From Lachnospiraceae bacterium UBA4364 (GTDB lineage: Bacteria; Bacillota; Clostridia; Lachnospirales; Lachnospiraceae), in the NCBI GenBank assembly GCA_002393955.1, contig DGSK01000027.1, positions 1 through 51,063 on the forward strand: a stretch of DNA of 51,063 nt. Reading direction: 5' to 3'. Shown here piece after piece: positions 17,257 to 24,960 of the stretch. The position numbers were made by a program, and so were the translations under genes. Numbering within the stretch: position 1 is the stretch's first letter; every line of letters begins with the position of its first letter. Under the pieces are notes generated by a model that searched no databases, was not told the DNA's origin, and saw only the letters and a program-made list of their open reading frames with translations.

Positions 17257-17289
17257 TACTCCCGAAACCGCTGACCGATTACGGGAGTA
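17257..17289 (-). terminator. terminator after the pseB-like gene
   Basis: On the minus strand an 8-bp stem, TACTCCCG with CGGGAGTA (17282-17289/17257-17264), is followed by TCTTTATTATT, about 20 bases past the stop at 17310. Confidence 0.65.
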
Positions 17290-17309
17290 GTTGTTTGAAT
17301 TTATATTTT

Positions 17310-18305
17310 TCAATGCTCGTCCAAATCTGTCTTAAGCTTTTCCTTGAGATCCTCCACTGACAGCCATTCCGTATTCGTGCCGGAGCTGTACTCGAATTCC
17401 TGATCAACCAGCTTTCCTCCGGGAATCATATCACGATCTCTCCACCAGTTGTAATGTGGATATATTATGAAATGCTTCTCATATTCATAGGTATGCAGAG
17501 AATCTTCACGGGTTACCATTATCTCATGAAGCTTCTCGCCCTCACGGATGCCCACTTCCTTCTTCACACAGCCCGGAAGCATTGCTTCGGCCAAATCCGT
17601 AATTTTAAAACTGGGAATCTTGCTGATAAAAGTCTCGCCGCCCTTTGATTCCTCCAATGCCTTGATCACCAGCTCAACACCCTGTTCAAGGCTTATCCAG
17701 AAGCGGGTCATTCGGAAGTCAGTAATAGGAAGCTCCGTTTCACCCTGATCGATCAGATTCTGGAAGAAGGGAATGACGCTGCCCCTGCTGCCGGCTACAT
17801 TTCCGTATCTGACCACAGAAAACCTCGTCCCGTCCTCTCCGCCATAGGCATTAGCTGCACAAAACAACTTGTCCGAAACCAGCTTCGTGCCACCGTATAG
17901 ATTTATCGGGTTGACAGCTTTGTCAGTGCTTAATGCCACTACCTTTTCAACTCCTGTTTCAAGGGATGCATTTATCACATTCATTGCGCCATTGATATTA
18001 GTCTTGATCGCCTCGTTAGGATTGTATTCACAAGCAGGCACCTGTTTCAGAGCCGCGGCATGTATCACATAATCGCACCCCTTCATAGCCATCTTAAGAC
18101 GTCCCTCATCCCTCACGTCACCAATAAAAAACCTCAACACCTTGCTGTGTTCCTTATACCGGTTCTGCATCACGAACTGCTTATATTCGTCACGTGAATA
18201 AATGATTATCTTCTTTGGCTTATAATGCGCAAGCACATAATCCACAAAATGATGTCCAAAAGATCCCGTTCCTCCGGTTACAAGTATTGTCTTATTATTT
18301 AACAT
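17310..18305 (-). CDS. pseB: UDP-GlcNAc 4,6-dehydratase (PseB/FlaA1-like)
   Basis: This 331-residue SDR enzyme opens with TGGTGSFG (residues 10-17) and has IYSRDEYKQF, IGDVRD, ALSTDKAVNPINLYGGTK with the Tyr-x3-Lys pair, VVRYGNVAGSRGS and TRFWISL. This is the PseB pattern at full length. PseB makes UDP-4-keto-6-deoxy-L-AltNAc from UDP-GlcNAc, the first step to pseudaminic acid, but the later Pse genes are not in the window, so the final sugar is open. TGGAG lies before the ATG. A terminator follows, separating it from the capD remnant downstream. Confidence 0.85.
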   Translation of the reverse strand: MLNNKTILVTGGTGSFGHHFVDYVLAHYKPKKIIIYSRDEYKQFVMQNRYKEHSKVLRFFIGDVRDEGRLKMAMKGCDYVIHAAALKQVPACEYNPNEAIKTNINGAMNVINASLETGVEKVVALSTDKAVNPINLYGGTKLVSDKLFCAANAYGGEDGTRFSVVRYGNVAGSRGSVIPFFQNLIDQGETELPITDFRMTRFWISLEQGVELVIKALEESKGGETFISKIPSFKITDLAEAMLPGCVKKEVGIREGEKLHEIMVTREDSLHTYEYEKHFIIYPHYNWWRDRDMIPGGKLVDQEFEYSSGTNTEWLSVEDLKEKLKTDLDEH

Positions 18306-18351
18306 AGCAAGTCTCCATTCGCCAATATTTCCTTCACCTTCAAATATTTCA

Positions 18352-18975
18352 TCATTTTACTATCTTCTCGAAATCAGCCTTCGGGTGCTTACAGATCGGG
18401 CATATGAAATCATCCGGGAGCTCCTCACCCACATATTCATATCCGCATATCCTGCAGCGCCATATCGTCTGACCATCTTTTGTTTCGCCCACCTTTTCAG
18501 GCTTCGGCTTGATATTGCTCTGATAATAAGCATACGTTGCTGAAGCGGTATCTGCCAGTACTTCCATGGCTACAGGTACGCCTATGAACAGTGTATGGGA
18601 ACCGAGATCCACGGTCTGTGTTATCTCTATTGAGAAATAAGCGTTAGTACCCTTTGTTATATAGGGAATACCATTCTCCGCATAGCGGCAGTCCTTAAAG
18701 TCCGCAAACTTGTCCACGTCCCTTCCGGATTGGAAGCCAAAATGCTTAAAAAGATCAAAATCCGCCCCTTCACTTATAACGGATATGTTGCACTTCTTTG
18801 TCTGCATCACCATGTCATGAGTGTAATTTGCCTTATTCACTGCAAATGAAATGGTATTGGGCTCCGACGCTACCTGCACCGCCGTATTGGTAATGCATCC
18901 GTTTTCCTTTTCTCCCACTTTTGCCGTCAGTACGAATAGCCCGTATGACAGCTTGTACATCGCTTTGTTATCCAT
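18352..18975 (-). CDS. hrb: flavin reductase-rubredoxin fusion (high-molecular-weight rubredoxin)
   Basis: This 207-residue protein has an FMN-binding flavin reductase domain (residues 1-150, flavoredoxin type) joined to a rubredoxin (from ~165) with CRICGYEY...CPICK, four Cys that bind one iron. In clostridia such fusions pass electrons from NAD(P)H to superoxide reductase and flavodiiron proteins in the cytoplasm. Superoxide reductase is encoded immediately upstream, so the two form an oxygen-defence pair. GGGGGA lies before the ATG. It is unrelated to the glycan genes that flank it. Confidence 0.85.
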   Translation of the reverse strand: MDNKAMYKLSYGLFVLTAKVGEKENGCITNTAVQVASEPNTISFAVNKANYTHDMVMQTKKCNISVISEGADFDLFKHFGFQSGRDVDKFADFKDCRYAENGIPYITKGTNAYFSIEITQTVDLGSHTLFIGVPVAMEVLADTASATYAYYQSNIKPKPEKVGETKDGQTIWRCRICGYEYVGEELPDDFICPICKHPKADFEKIVK

Positions 18976-19097
18976 ATTATGAATCCCCCTTTTGCTCTGA
19001 CCCTTTTTACCGGAAATTTGCTTTCATTTTTATTTTGCTTTTACTCAGAGTCCGCTTTCGCTTTTGTAACGCTTTTATCCGAAGTCTGCTTTAATCG

Positions 19098-19472
19098 TTA
19101 TATTTCTTTTACCCACAGTCCATGCAGGTTGCAGTACTCATACACTGCCACCACACTGTCGCCCTCAGCCAATATGAACTCAGCCACAGGCTTCTCCTCC
19201 GGCTTGAGGTACTTAACCTGGCAGCCGTTCTTTGTCTCCAGAGCAATGAACTGTATGTAATGAGCCTCTACCATGGGATGCTCTACCTCGCCTACCTGTA
19301 CCTTTACAGTGCTGCCCTCAACCGTTACTGCAGGTACATGTTTCTCGAATGCACCGTCAGTTGCCCCCGGCACCAGCTCCTTCATAGGCTCACCGCAGCA
19401 TACAACAGGCACTCCGCTGTCATTAAGTTTTGTTATTATATTTCCGCAATGCTCACATCTGTAAAATTTCAT
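19098..19472 (-). CDS. dfx: desulfoferrodoxin (superoxide reductase)
   Basis: This 124-residue class I desulfoferrodoxin is complete. The N-terminal desulforedoxin centre (CEHCG near 6-10 and VVCC near 28-31) gives four Cys. The catalytic centre has HVP, EHPM, HYI and C-terminal CNLHGLW, giving four His and one Cys for the square-pyramidal iron. It reduces superoxide to peroxide, and the rubredoxin fusion downstream is its likely electron donor. Its own promoter and an excellent binding site (AAGGAGG) precede it. Confidence 0.93.
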   Translation of the reverse strand: MKFYRCEHCGNIITKLNDSGVPVVCCGEPMKELVPGATDGAFEKHVPAVTVEGSTVKVQVGEVEHPMVEAHYIQFIALETKNGCQVKYLKPEEKPVAEFILAEGDSVVAVYEYCNLHGLWVKEI

Positions 19473-19516
19473 GATTTCCGCCTCCTTTTATTATTAAATT
19501 TACATACTGCCTTTCT

Positions 19517-19545
19517 ATTTTATCACTTACATAGTATCTGCACAA
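19517..19545 (-). promoter_or_regulatory. promoter of dfx
   Basis: On the minus strand, TTGTGC (19540-19545), a 17-base spacer and TAAAAT (19517-19522) lie about 45 bases before the dfx ATG. No clear PerR palindrome is seen. Confidence 0.6.
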
Positions 19546-19559
19546 AGAAAACCTTTTTC

Positions 19560-21062
19560 CTATGGAAGACAATTTCCGTAAATTGCCATCAAAATCTCAT
19601 AGTTCTTTTCTTCGCTGTACTTTTCCTCATACTGCCTATTAGCATTGGCAGAAAGTTCCTGGCGATCCGAATTTTCAAATTTGTCAACTGCCTCACACAG
19701 ACCGCTGACACTGTTTTTTCCCTTTGCGCCTGTTACACCATCCACTACGAGGGATGCCACATTTCCGATATTGTTAGATATAACGGGGATGCCGAAAGAA
19801 TACGCCTCGATCACATTCAGTCCAAAAGTTTCATACAGCTGAGGACAGATGACAAGAGCTTCTGCTTTTGAGAGAAGCTTCATCGCATCCGCATGGGGAA
19901 GCTGTCCTGCAAGGTGGATGTTTGTGATGTGATGTTTTTCCAAGTATTTACGTATTGCTTCCTCCTGCTCGCCGGTGCCTGCCATTACAAGAGTCTTTCC
20001 GTTGTGCGCAAAAGCTTTTACGATGGTGTGAGTGCCCTTTATATGTTCAAGACGTCCGAGAGAGAGGTAGTACTTTGTATCTTTGGACAGTCCTATCGAG
20101 CAGAGAAGCTCATCCAGTTTAGCATCTGAAAGCTCTGCATGACTACCGTTGGTATCTGTGGAGAGTTTATCAACCGAAACTCTGCTGACAGAAGAACTCG
20201 GATTCTCCACTGTAATATCATTGTCATGGGAATTCCGATTTCTCATCGATATACTGTAATTATAAGACTTAAGCATATCCGGCGTAAAATTCGGTTTGAC
20301 ATGAATATGTGACGAAGGAATCAGAGTCCTTTTACTTCCGCTATTGAGACTCTGCAGTTTTTCCTTATTGAAATCCGTAAGACATATATAATGTACCTTC
20401 CCCCATATGCCGGATATTTTCTGAAGTTCCAAGCTTAGGACTACTGCTGCAGTCTGCAATCTGCTGCCACGATAGCAGGCGTGCTGTATTGCAGGGAGAT
20501 AGCAGTATCCGGTATGCATCCTGCAGTTTCGAACTGACGCTTTCCTGACAGACTTCATGTTGGCTTTTCCACATCCGCAATGGCAATAGCTATGTTCCAA
20601 AGAATCAGAGTTTTCCCCACACAGGCAACTACCAGCCGCATAGTGTCTACATGCATACGAACCGCTTAAGCACTCCTCACATATATGACCATCCCTATAC
20701 AGAGTTGCACCTGGACATATCATACGGAAATTGTGCAGAGTCTGCACCACCGGCACTCCCATATGCACAGCCGCATAAAAAACCGAAGGGCTGATACGGT
20801 GAACCGTATTGTGTACATGGACCACATCGATTTTTTTCCTCCGGATCAGACGGCATATATCCCTGTAAACCCGCACAGAAAAAAAACTCTCCATATACAT
20901 AAGGCCTTTTTTCAGCTTGCTGCCTTCCGACAGTTCTGAATTGTTCCTGATGTACAGAACCACTCTATGACCGTGTTTCTTAAGCATGGCAGCTTCATTT
21001 TCCACCACCACGTCTTCCCCACCGGGGATCTGATATTTATTGTGAACGATCAGAATATTCAT
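19560..21062 (-). CDS. GT4 family glycosyltransferase with Cys-rich insertion
   Basis: This 500-residue protein has the N-terminal half of a GT-B fold (HNKYQIPGGEDVVVENEAAML, and CPGATLYRDGHICEECL at 116-132) and the C-terminal half with PQLYETFGLNVIEAYSFGIPVIS, whose E-x7-E is the GT4 signature. Between CEECL and CYRGSRLQT an insertion of about 55 residues (134-187) carries eight Cys, and a Ser/Asn-rich insertion follows at about 270-315. Close relatives lack both. The enzyme should use a nucleotide sugar in the cytoplasm to extend a lipid-linked glycan. It starts 3 bases after the preceding gene. Confidence 0.8.
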   Translation of the reverse strand: MNILIVHNKYQIPGGEDVVVENEAAMLKKHGHRVVLYIRNNSELSEGSKLKKGLMYMESFFSVRVYRDICRLIRRKKIDVVHVHNTVHRISPSVFYAAVHMGVPVVQTLHNFRMICPGATLYRDGHICEECLSGSYACRHYAAGSCLCGENSDSLEHSYCHCGCGKANMKSVRKASVRNCRMHTGYCYLPAIQHACYRGSRLQTAAVVLSLELQKISGIWGKVHYICLTDFNKEKLQSLNSGSKRTLIPSSHIHVKPNFTPDMLKSYNYSISMRNRNSHDNDITVENPSSSVSRVSVDKLSTDTNGSHAELSDAKLDELLCSIGLSKDTKYYLSLGRLEHIKGTHTIVKAFAHNGKTLVMAGTGEQEEAIRKYLEKHHITNIHLAGQLPHADAMKLLSKAEALVICPQLYETFGLNVIEAYSFGIPVISNNIGNVASLVVDGVTGAKGKNSVSGLCEAVDKFENSDRQELSANANRQYEEKYSEEKNYEILMAIYGNCLP

Positions 21063-21065
21063 CTA

Positions 21066-21551
21066 TTACTTCCCAAAAAATCTCGCCAGGGGCTCTACCG
21101 TAGCATTTAAATTCACTATAGCCTCATTGAGGGTCTCCAGATCTACGGAGTTCAGACGCTCCATGCTTGAAGACAGGTCGCTTGTAGCCTGAATCGTGAG
21201 ATTATTGAGATTTTCCACAGTACCGCCCAGGTCTGCTTCATTCAGTTCAGTGGTCAGCTGCTCCAGATTTTTAAGTGACACCATGGTGCTGTCATAGATG
21301 GTATTGATCTTCGGAACCGCATACATTACGAATCCTACAACTACTATAAGCATCCCGCCGGTAAATACTGCACTAAGCATCGACATCAAAAAAGAAAGTT
21401 TCTGGTATTTCAGCTGTTTCTTCTCTATCAGAGCTGCCTGCTTATTGTACTCCTCCACATTCTGTCTGTGGGTCGCCTCTTCCGCCCGCTCCTTCTTAAG
21501 CTCCGCGGTGGATTCCTGTGCTGCAGGATTGATATTAGTGTTTTCTTCCAT
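21066..21551 (-). CDS. single-pass membrane protein with coiled-coil tail, unknown
   Basis: From the ATG at 21551 (AGAGG upstream) this gives 161 residues. There is a charged, probably helical N-terminal part rich in Glu/Lys, one hydrophobic segment (near 55-80, LSAVFTGGMLIVVVGFVMYAV), and an outer region with repeated Leu/Asn heptad-like spacing (NLEQLTTELNEA...). I do not recognise a family. Its place between LoaP and a glycosyltransferase suggests a structural or chain-length role in glycan assembly, but that is only context. An upstream in-frame extension to 21692 lacks a binding site. Confidence 0.6.
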   Translation of the reverse strand: MEENTNINPAAQESTAELKKERAEEATHRQNVEEYNKQAALIEKKQLKYQKLSFLMSMLSAVFTGGMLIVVVGFVMYAVPKINTIYDSTMVSLKNLEQLTTELNEADLGGTVENLNNLTIQATSDLSSSMERLNSVDLETLNEAIVNLNATVEPLARFFGK

Positions 21552-21781
21552 TGATAAATTGCCTCTCTTTATCTTTTGTTTTCCCCTATTCCGGGATATT
21601 TTCAATTGCATACCCTTCACTTGTGGCAGCAAGTCATAAAAACCTGTCAGATCCCCATCTGCAAAAGATACGTTTCGAAGATTTTGCATCAAAATTTCTT
21701 CATCAAAATTTCTTTTATTAGAATTCTTTCAACGGAAATCCTGAATCACAGGTAACAGCTTGACATTACCGAAGTTAGCTT

Positions 21782-22285
21782 TCACTCGGCCGTCTTCACA
21801 AACTCCGCTCCCAGCTTAACCTCCACTGTACGGTTCATAAGCTGTATCTCGATGCCCACAAGGCGCTGCCGTCTGTCCACCCACTTGATAACGGACTCAT
21901 GCCCTTTCAACGGGCCTTCCGTAACCATTACTCTTTCACCTTCATAATGGCCTCTGGAGGGCCTGATGACATGGTCTTTGCCGCCGATGCTCTTTAAGAA
22001 CTCCTCTTCTTCCGGATAGATTGGGACTATCTCTGTGCCCACCTGCAGGATTTTTGTCAGATCCGGGATCTTCCTGATCCTGACCCTGAAATCATCCACA
22101 TCCTTAACATCGGCAAAAATGTAGTTTTTAAAGGCCAGCTCCCTGTGGGCGGTCCACTCTTTGCCGGTGCGGCGGAGCTTTTCCACATACATAACAAACA
22201 CATCCTCGTCGTCATCAAGGAGCTTTTTGCACTGTCTTATGATCTCTTCTTCATGACGGGCTCGCACCCACATCACATACCACAT
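21782..22285 (-). CDS. loaP: LoaP-type NusG paralogue (transcription antiterminator)
   Basis: This 167-residue protein has an N-terminal NGN domain (WYVMWVRARHEEEI..., with FKNYIFADV near 48-56) and a C-terminal KOW domain (EGPLKGHESVIKWVDRRQRLVGI, near 117-140). That is the layout of LoaP, a NusG paralogue that in Firmicutes binds RNA polymerase and prevents early termination in long polysaccharide or antibiotic operons, usually helped by an RNA hairpin near the promoter. It is the first minus-strand gene of the glycan region, so it likely acts on the operons downstream. Confidence 0.8.
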   Translation of the reverse strand: MWYVMWVRARHEEEIIRQCKKLLDDDEDVFVMYVEKLRRTGKEWTAHRELAFKNYIFADVKDVDDFRVRIRKIPDLTKILQVGTEIVPIYPEEEEFLKSIGGKDHVIRPSRGHYEGERVMVTEGPLKGHESVIKWVDRRQRLVGIEIQLMNRTVEVKLGAEFVKTAE

Positions 22286-22338
22286 GGCCTGACCATCCCG
22301 GGGGTGAATTAACTTAAATGATAAAATCTAACTTGTGT

Positions 22339-22368
22339 ATTTTACCATTTTTATATAGTAACTGCCAA
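22339..22368 (-). promoter_or_regulatory. probable loaP promoter
   Basis: On the minus strand, TTGGCA (22363-22368) and TAAAAT (22339-22344) are separated by 18 bases, about 55 bases before the loaP ATG. It is back-to-back with the toxin promoter. Confidence 0.5.
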
Positions 22369-22390
22369 CTTGTCAGAAAACAGTCGAATC

Positions 22391-22425
22391 GAACACTTGT
22401 TCTTTTGTGAAAAATCTGTTATAAT
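22391..22425 (+). promoter_or_regulatory. promoter with possible LexA (SOS) box for the small toxin
   Basis: TATAAT at 22420-22425 has TTGTTC 17 bases upstream (22397-22402). The perfect inverted repeat GAACACTTGTTC (22391-22402) overlaps the -35 and fits the Firmicute LexA pattern GAAC-N4-GTTC. If LexA binds, the toxin would be induced by DNA damage. Transcription should begin near 22432. Confidence 0.6.
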
Positions 22426-22459
22426 ACTTATTGGTGCTACCATACACGGTAGGCGGTTA

Positions 22460-22541
22460 GCCCTCTCCGGAGGGCACTGTGTCCCTCCGGACAAAGATCC
22501 GCTTGAACACTTTGTTCATACGGAAATCCAGGAAAGGAGGG
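22460..22541 (+). promoter_or_regulatory. structured 5' leader that can hide the toxin ribosome binding site
   Basis: GCCCTC-TCCG-GAGGGC (22460-22475) forms a tight hairpin. CCCTCC (22483-22488) is complementary to GGAGGG (22536-22541), which contains the ribosome binding site of the small ORF. A long leader with a masked site is usual for type I toxin mRNAs. The pairing is predicted by eye. Confidence 0.5.
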
Positions 22542-22548
22542 CGTGAAC

Positions 22549-22650
22549 ATGCTGACTATAGAAAGTTTGATTGCAGTATTGGCATTTGCCATGACCTGCT
22601 TTGCAATTGGCTATACGATTGGCTACAATCATGGCAGAACACAAAAATAA
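22549..22650 (+). CDS. 33-residue hydrophobic peptide, putative type I toxin
   Basis: The ORF (ATG at 22549, AAAGGAGG 8 bases upstream) codes for 33 residues: a short polar start, one hydrophobic helix (residues about 6-26, LIAVLAFAMTCFAIGYTIGY), and a polar, basic end. This matches small membrane-acting type I toxins and holin-like peptides of Firmicutes in size and shape. The stop codon lies inside the terminator stem. An antisense RNA promoter faces it from the right. The family is not certain; the locus architecture is the main support. Confidence 0.7.
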   Translation: MLTIESLIAVLAFAMTCFAIGYTIGYNHGRTQK

Positions 22651-22673
22651 CCGCCCAGTCCGCGGTTATTTTT
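22643..22673. terminator. bidirectional terminator shared by toxin mRNA and antisense RNA
   Basis: A 12-bp perfect stem, AAAAATAACCGC (22643-22654) and GCGGTTATTTTT (22662-22673), with a 7-nt loop, has A-rich left and T-rich right arms. It can therefore end transcription from both sides. It overlaps the toxin stop codon. Confidence 0.85.
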
Positions 22674-22712
22674 GAATAAAATATAACCAGGCTAACCGTC
22701 TATCGGTAGCAC
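22643..22712 (-). ncRNA. putative antisense RNA antitoxin
   Basis: A minus-strand promoter (TTGACA 22740-22745, 17-base spacer, TAAAAT 22717-22722) would start an RNA near 22711 that ends at the bidirectional terminator, about 70 nt long. It is complementary to the 3' hairpin of the toxin mRNA. Its first bases (GTGCTACC... CGGTTAGCC, minus strand of 22712-22690) repeat the first bases of the toxin mRNA (22434-22462). Confidence 0.65.
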
Positions 22713-22716
22713 TTTT

Positions 22717-22745
22717 ATTTTACATCACACGTGCATTATTGTCAA
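22717..22745 (-). promoter_or_regulatory. promoter of the antisense RNA
   Basis: TTGACA (22740-22745) and TAAAAT (22717-22722) on the minus strand have an exact 17-base spacer. This is stronger than the opposing toxin promoter, as expected for an antitoxin RNA. Confidence 0.75.
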
Positions 22746-22796
22746 ACCTCACGCCCTTAATGATACAAGTATGATACAGGTATTATTACGCGTTTT

Positions 22797-23363
22797 TCAG
22801 CACGATAAGAAGTTCCCCAGCATCTTCTTTCCCTCAGGCGTCAGTATGGATTCCGGATGGAACTGCAGGCCGTATATAGGATATTTCTCGTGCCTTACTG
22901 CCATGACTTCACCGTCATCAGCCCTTGCTATGACCTTCAGCTCTGACGGCAGGGTGCTTTCATCAGCCACGAGAGAATGATACCTGGCCACCGGAGTTTT
23001 CTCAGGGCAATCCTTAAAAATCGGCTGCGCAGTATCCAGGTCAGTCAGTGACTGCTTGCCGTGCATAAGCCTTGAGGCATAGGTTATCTTAGCCCCGAAG
23101 GCAGCACAAATGGCCTGATGTCCCAGGCAGACACCCAGAATGGGAATATCCTTGCCCAGCTCCTTTACCGCTTCGATGATGATACCAGCATCCTCAGGAC
23201 GCCCCGGTCCCGGCGAGATCACGATCTTATCCGGATTAAGTGCCCTGATCTCCTCAACGCTCATTTCATCATTACGTATCACTTTTATATCAGCCTTCAG
23301 CTCCCCCAGGTACTGGTACAGGTTATATGAAAAGCTGTCGTAGTTATCTATGAGTAATATCAT
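22797..23363 (-). CDS. trpG: anthranilate synthase glutamine amidotransferase
   Basis: This 188-residue class I glutamine amidotransferase has DNYDSFSYNL at the start, SPGPGRPEDAG, GVCLGHQ with the nucleophilic Cys (near 79-83), HGK, and FHPES with the catalytic His and Glu near the end. It supplies ammonia to TrpE. It is the last gene of the trp operon; AGAGGAG precedes the ATG. No clear terminator follows before the antisense RNA promoter, so trp transcription may run into the toxin locus. Confidence 0.93.
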   Translation of the reverse strand: MILLIDNYDSFSYNLYQYLGELKADIKVIRNDEMSVEEIRALNPDKIVISPGPGRPEDAGIIIEAVKELGKDIPILGVCLGHQAICAAFGAKITYASRLMHGKQSLTDLDTAQPIFKDCPEKTPVARYHSLVADESTLPSELKVIARADDGEVMAVRHEKYPIYGLQFHPESILTPEGKKMLGNFLSC

Positions 23364-23447
23364 TTTTTCTCCTCTGCTATCCCTTAGCTAAACGCATTTT
23401 GTCCTTCTATGCAATCCACTACGAATGATCAGCAACTGAAATTATAT

Positions 23448-24914
23448 TTATTCCTCCACTTCCTGTGCTAACCTTAATGCCGTAAGTGAAGCCATGGCCT
23501 TATTCATACATTCCTCGAACTCCTTCTCCGGATCGGAGTCTGTCACGATCCCTGCGCCGCTCCTTACGAAAGCCTTTCCGTTCTTTTTATATACGATGCG
23601 GATAGCTATGCAGGTGTCCATATTTCCGGTAAGGTCAATGTATCCGATAGCACCGCCATATATGCCACGCTTATTGTTTTCAAGCTCACCGATAAGCTGG
23701 CAGGCCCTTATCTTCGGCGCACCGGAAAGTGTTCCTGCCGGAAGCACTGCCTCGATAGCATCCAGCGCATCCTTATCTTCCCTGATCTCGCCCCTGACCG
23801 TTGAACCGATGTGCATCACATGAGAAAACCTCTCGATACATCTGAGCTTTTCCACTTCCACAGTTCCGAACCTGCTTATCTTGCCCAGGTCATTCCTGCC
23901 CAGGTCTACCAGCATGTTGTGTTCTGCCAGTTCTTTCTCATCCGCAAGCAGCTCCTTTTCAAGCTGCTTATCCTGAACCTCATTCTTCCCCCTCGGCCTT
24001 GTGCCGGCCAGCGGGAAAGTGTGCACCACGCCGTTTTCAAGCTTTACCAGAGTCTCCGGCGATGCCCCCGCCACTTCCATGTCAGTACCGGAAAAATAGA
24101 ACATATACGGAGAAGGGTTCACCGTCCGCAGCATCCTGTAGGTATTCAGCAGGCTTCCCTCGTAATCTATGCTCAGCCTGTTGGAAAGCACTATCTGGAA
24201 GATGTCACCTTCTTTTATGTGGCTCTTGCCACGTTCTACCATCTCACAGAACTCTTCCTTATTAAACAAAGGAGTGATGTCGCTCTTCATATTGCCGGGC
24301 TTTTCTTTAATCTTATCCCCATGCTTTATAAGTTCTGCCAGATTCTTAAGCTCGAGCGCAGCCTTATTATATCCGGCCTCTCCTTCCTCAAGCTTCATAT
24401 TCGCTATGAGGATGATCTTCTGCTTTGCATTATCAAAGGCGATGACCTTGTCAAAAAGCATCAGGTCCACGTCATTGAAGCCTTCCGTATCCTGCACTTC
24501 TCCGCCTGCTTCCGGCTCACTGTAGCGCAGATAGTCGAATGAAAAATATCCCACGAATCCGCCTGTAAATGAAGGAAGCCCGTCCACTGCCGGACTCCTG
24601 TACTCTGCAAGCACCTGACGGATCTGCTCGGACGGGTTATCGGTCTTAATATGAACATCCCCGATCTTAAGGTCTCCGTCTGTACATGTAATGGAAAGCT
24701 TCGGGTCATACCCCAAAAACGTATAACGTCCCCAGCGCATGTCAGCACCGGCAGACTCAAGCATATAGCAGTGCTTTGAAACATTTTTCAGCACCTTAAG
24801 AGTCTCAATTGGCGTGATAAAGTCCGACAGCAGTTCCGTATATACAGGCATGACCTTGTAGCGGCCATCTGCCGAATACTCCTTTACCTTATCGATTTCC
24901 GGTAGAATCTTCAT
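23448..24914 (-). CDS. trpE: anthranilate synthase component I
   Basis: This 488-residue chorismate-using enzyme has MLESAGADMRWGRYTFLG near residue 51, the tryptophan feedback region, and the C-terminal catalytic half with LSNRLSIDYEG, PSPYMFYF, LAGTRPRGKN, DLGRNDLG, HVMHIGSTVRGE, GTLSGAPK and GGAIGY. It makes anthranilate from chorismate with TrpG. Here it follows trpA rather than opening the operon. AGAGGA precedes the ATG. Confidence 0.95.
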   Translation of the reverse strand: MKILPEIDKVKEYSADGRYKVMPVYTELLSDFITPIETLKVLKNVSKHCYMLESAGADMRWGRYTFLGYDPKLSITCTDGDLKIGDVHIKTDNPSEQIRQVLAEYRSPAVDGLPSFTGGFVGYFSFDYLRYSEPEAGGEVQDTEGFNDVDLMLFDKVIAFDNAKQKIILIANMKLEEGEAGYNKAALELKNLAELIKHGDKIKEKPGNMKSDITPLFNKEEFCEMVERGKSHIKEGDIFQIVLSNRLSIDYEGSLLNTYRMLRTVNPSPYMFYFSGTDMEVAGASPETLVKLENGVVHTFPLAGTRPRGKNEVQDKQLEKELLADEKELAEHNMLVDLGRNDLGKISRFGTVEVEKLRCIERFSHVMHIGSTVRGEIREDKDALDAIEAVLPAGTLSGAPKIRACQLIGELENNKRGIYGGAIGYIDLTGNMDTCIAIRIVYKKNGKAFVRSGAGIVTDSDPEKEFEECMNKAMASLTALRLAQEVEE

Positions 24915-24960
24915 GATAGCAATCCTCTCTGTATGAACACATGTAACTATTTATACTTCC

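Noticed and set aside
17138..17309. attachment site or terminal repeat near the capD remnant
   Set aside because: Apart from the terminator at 17257-17289, no direct or inverted repeat matching another place in the window was found.
18976..19097. small gene between the rubredoxin fusion and dfx
   Set aside because: Only a low-complexity TTTGCTTT-like spacer is seen, with no start signal.
22505..22517. second LexA box (GAACACTTTGTTC)
   Set aside because: The spacer is 5 instead of 4 bases and it lies well inside the transcript; more likely part of the leader hairpins.
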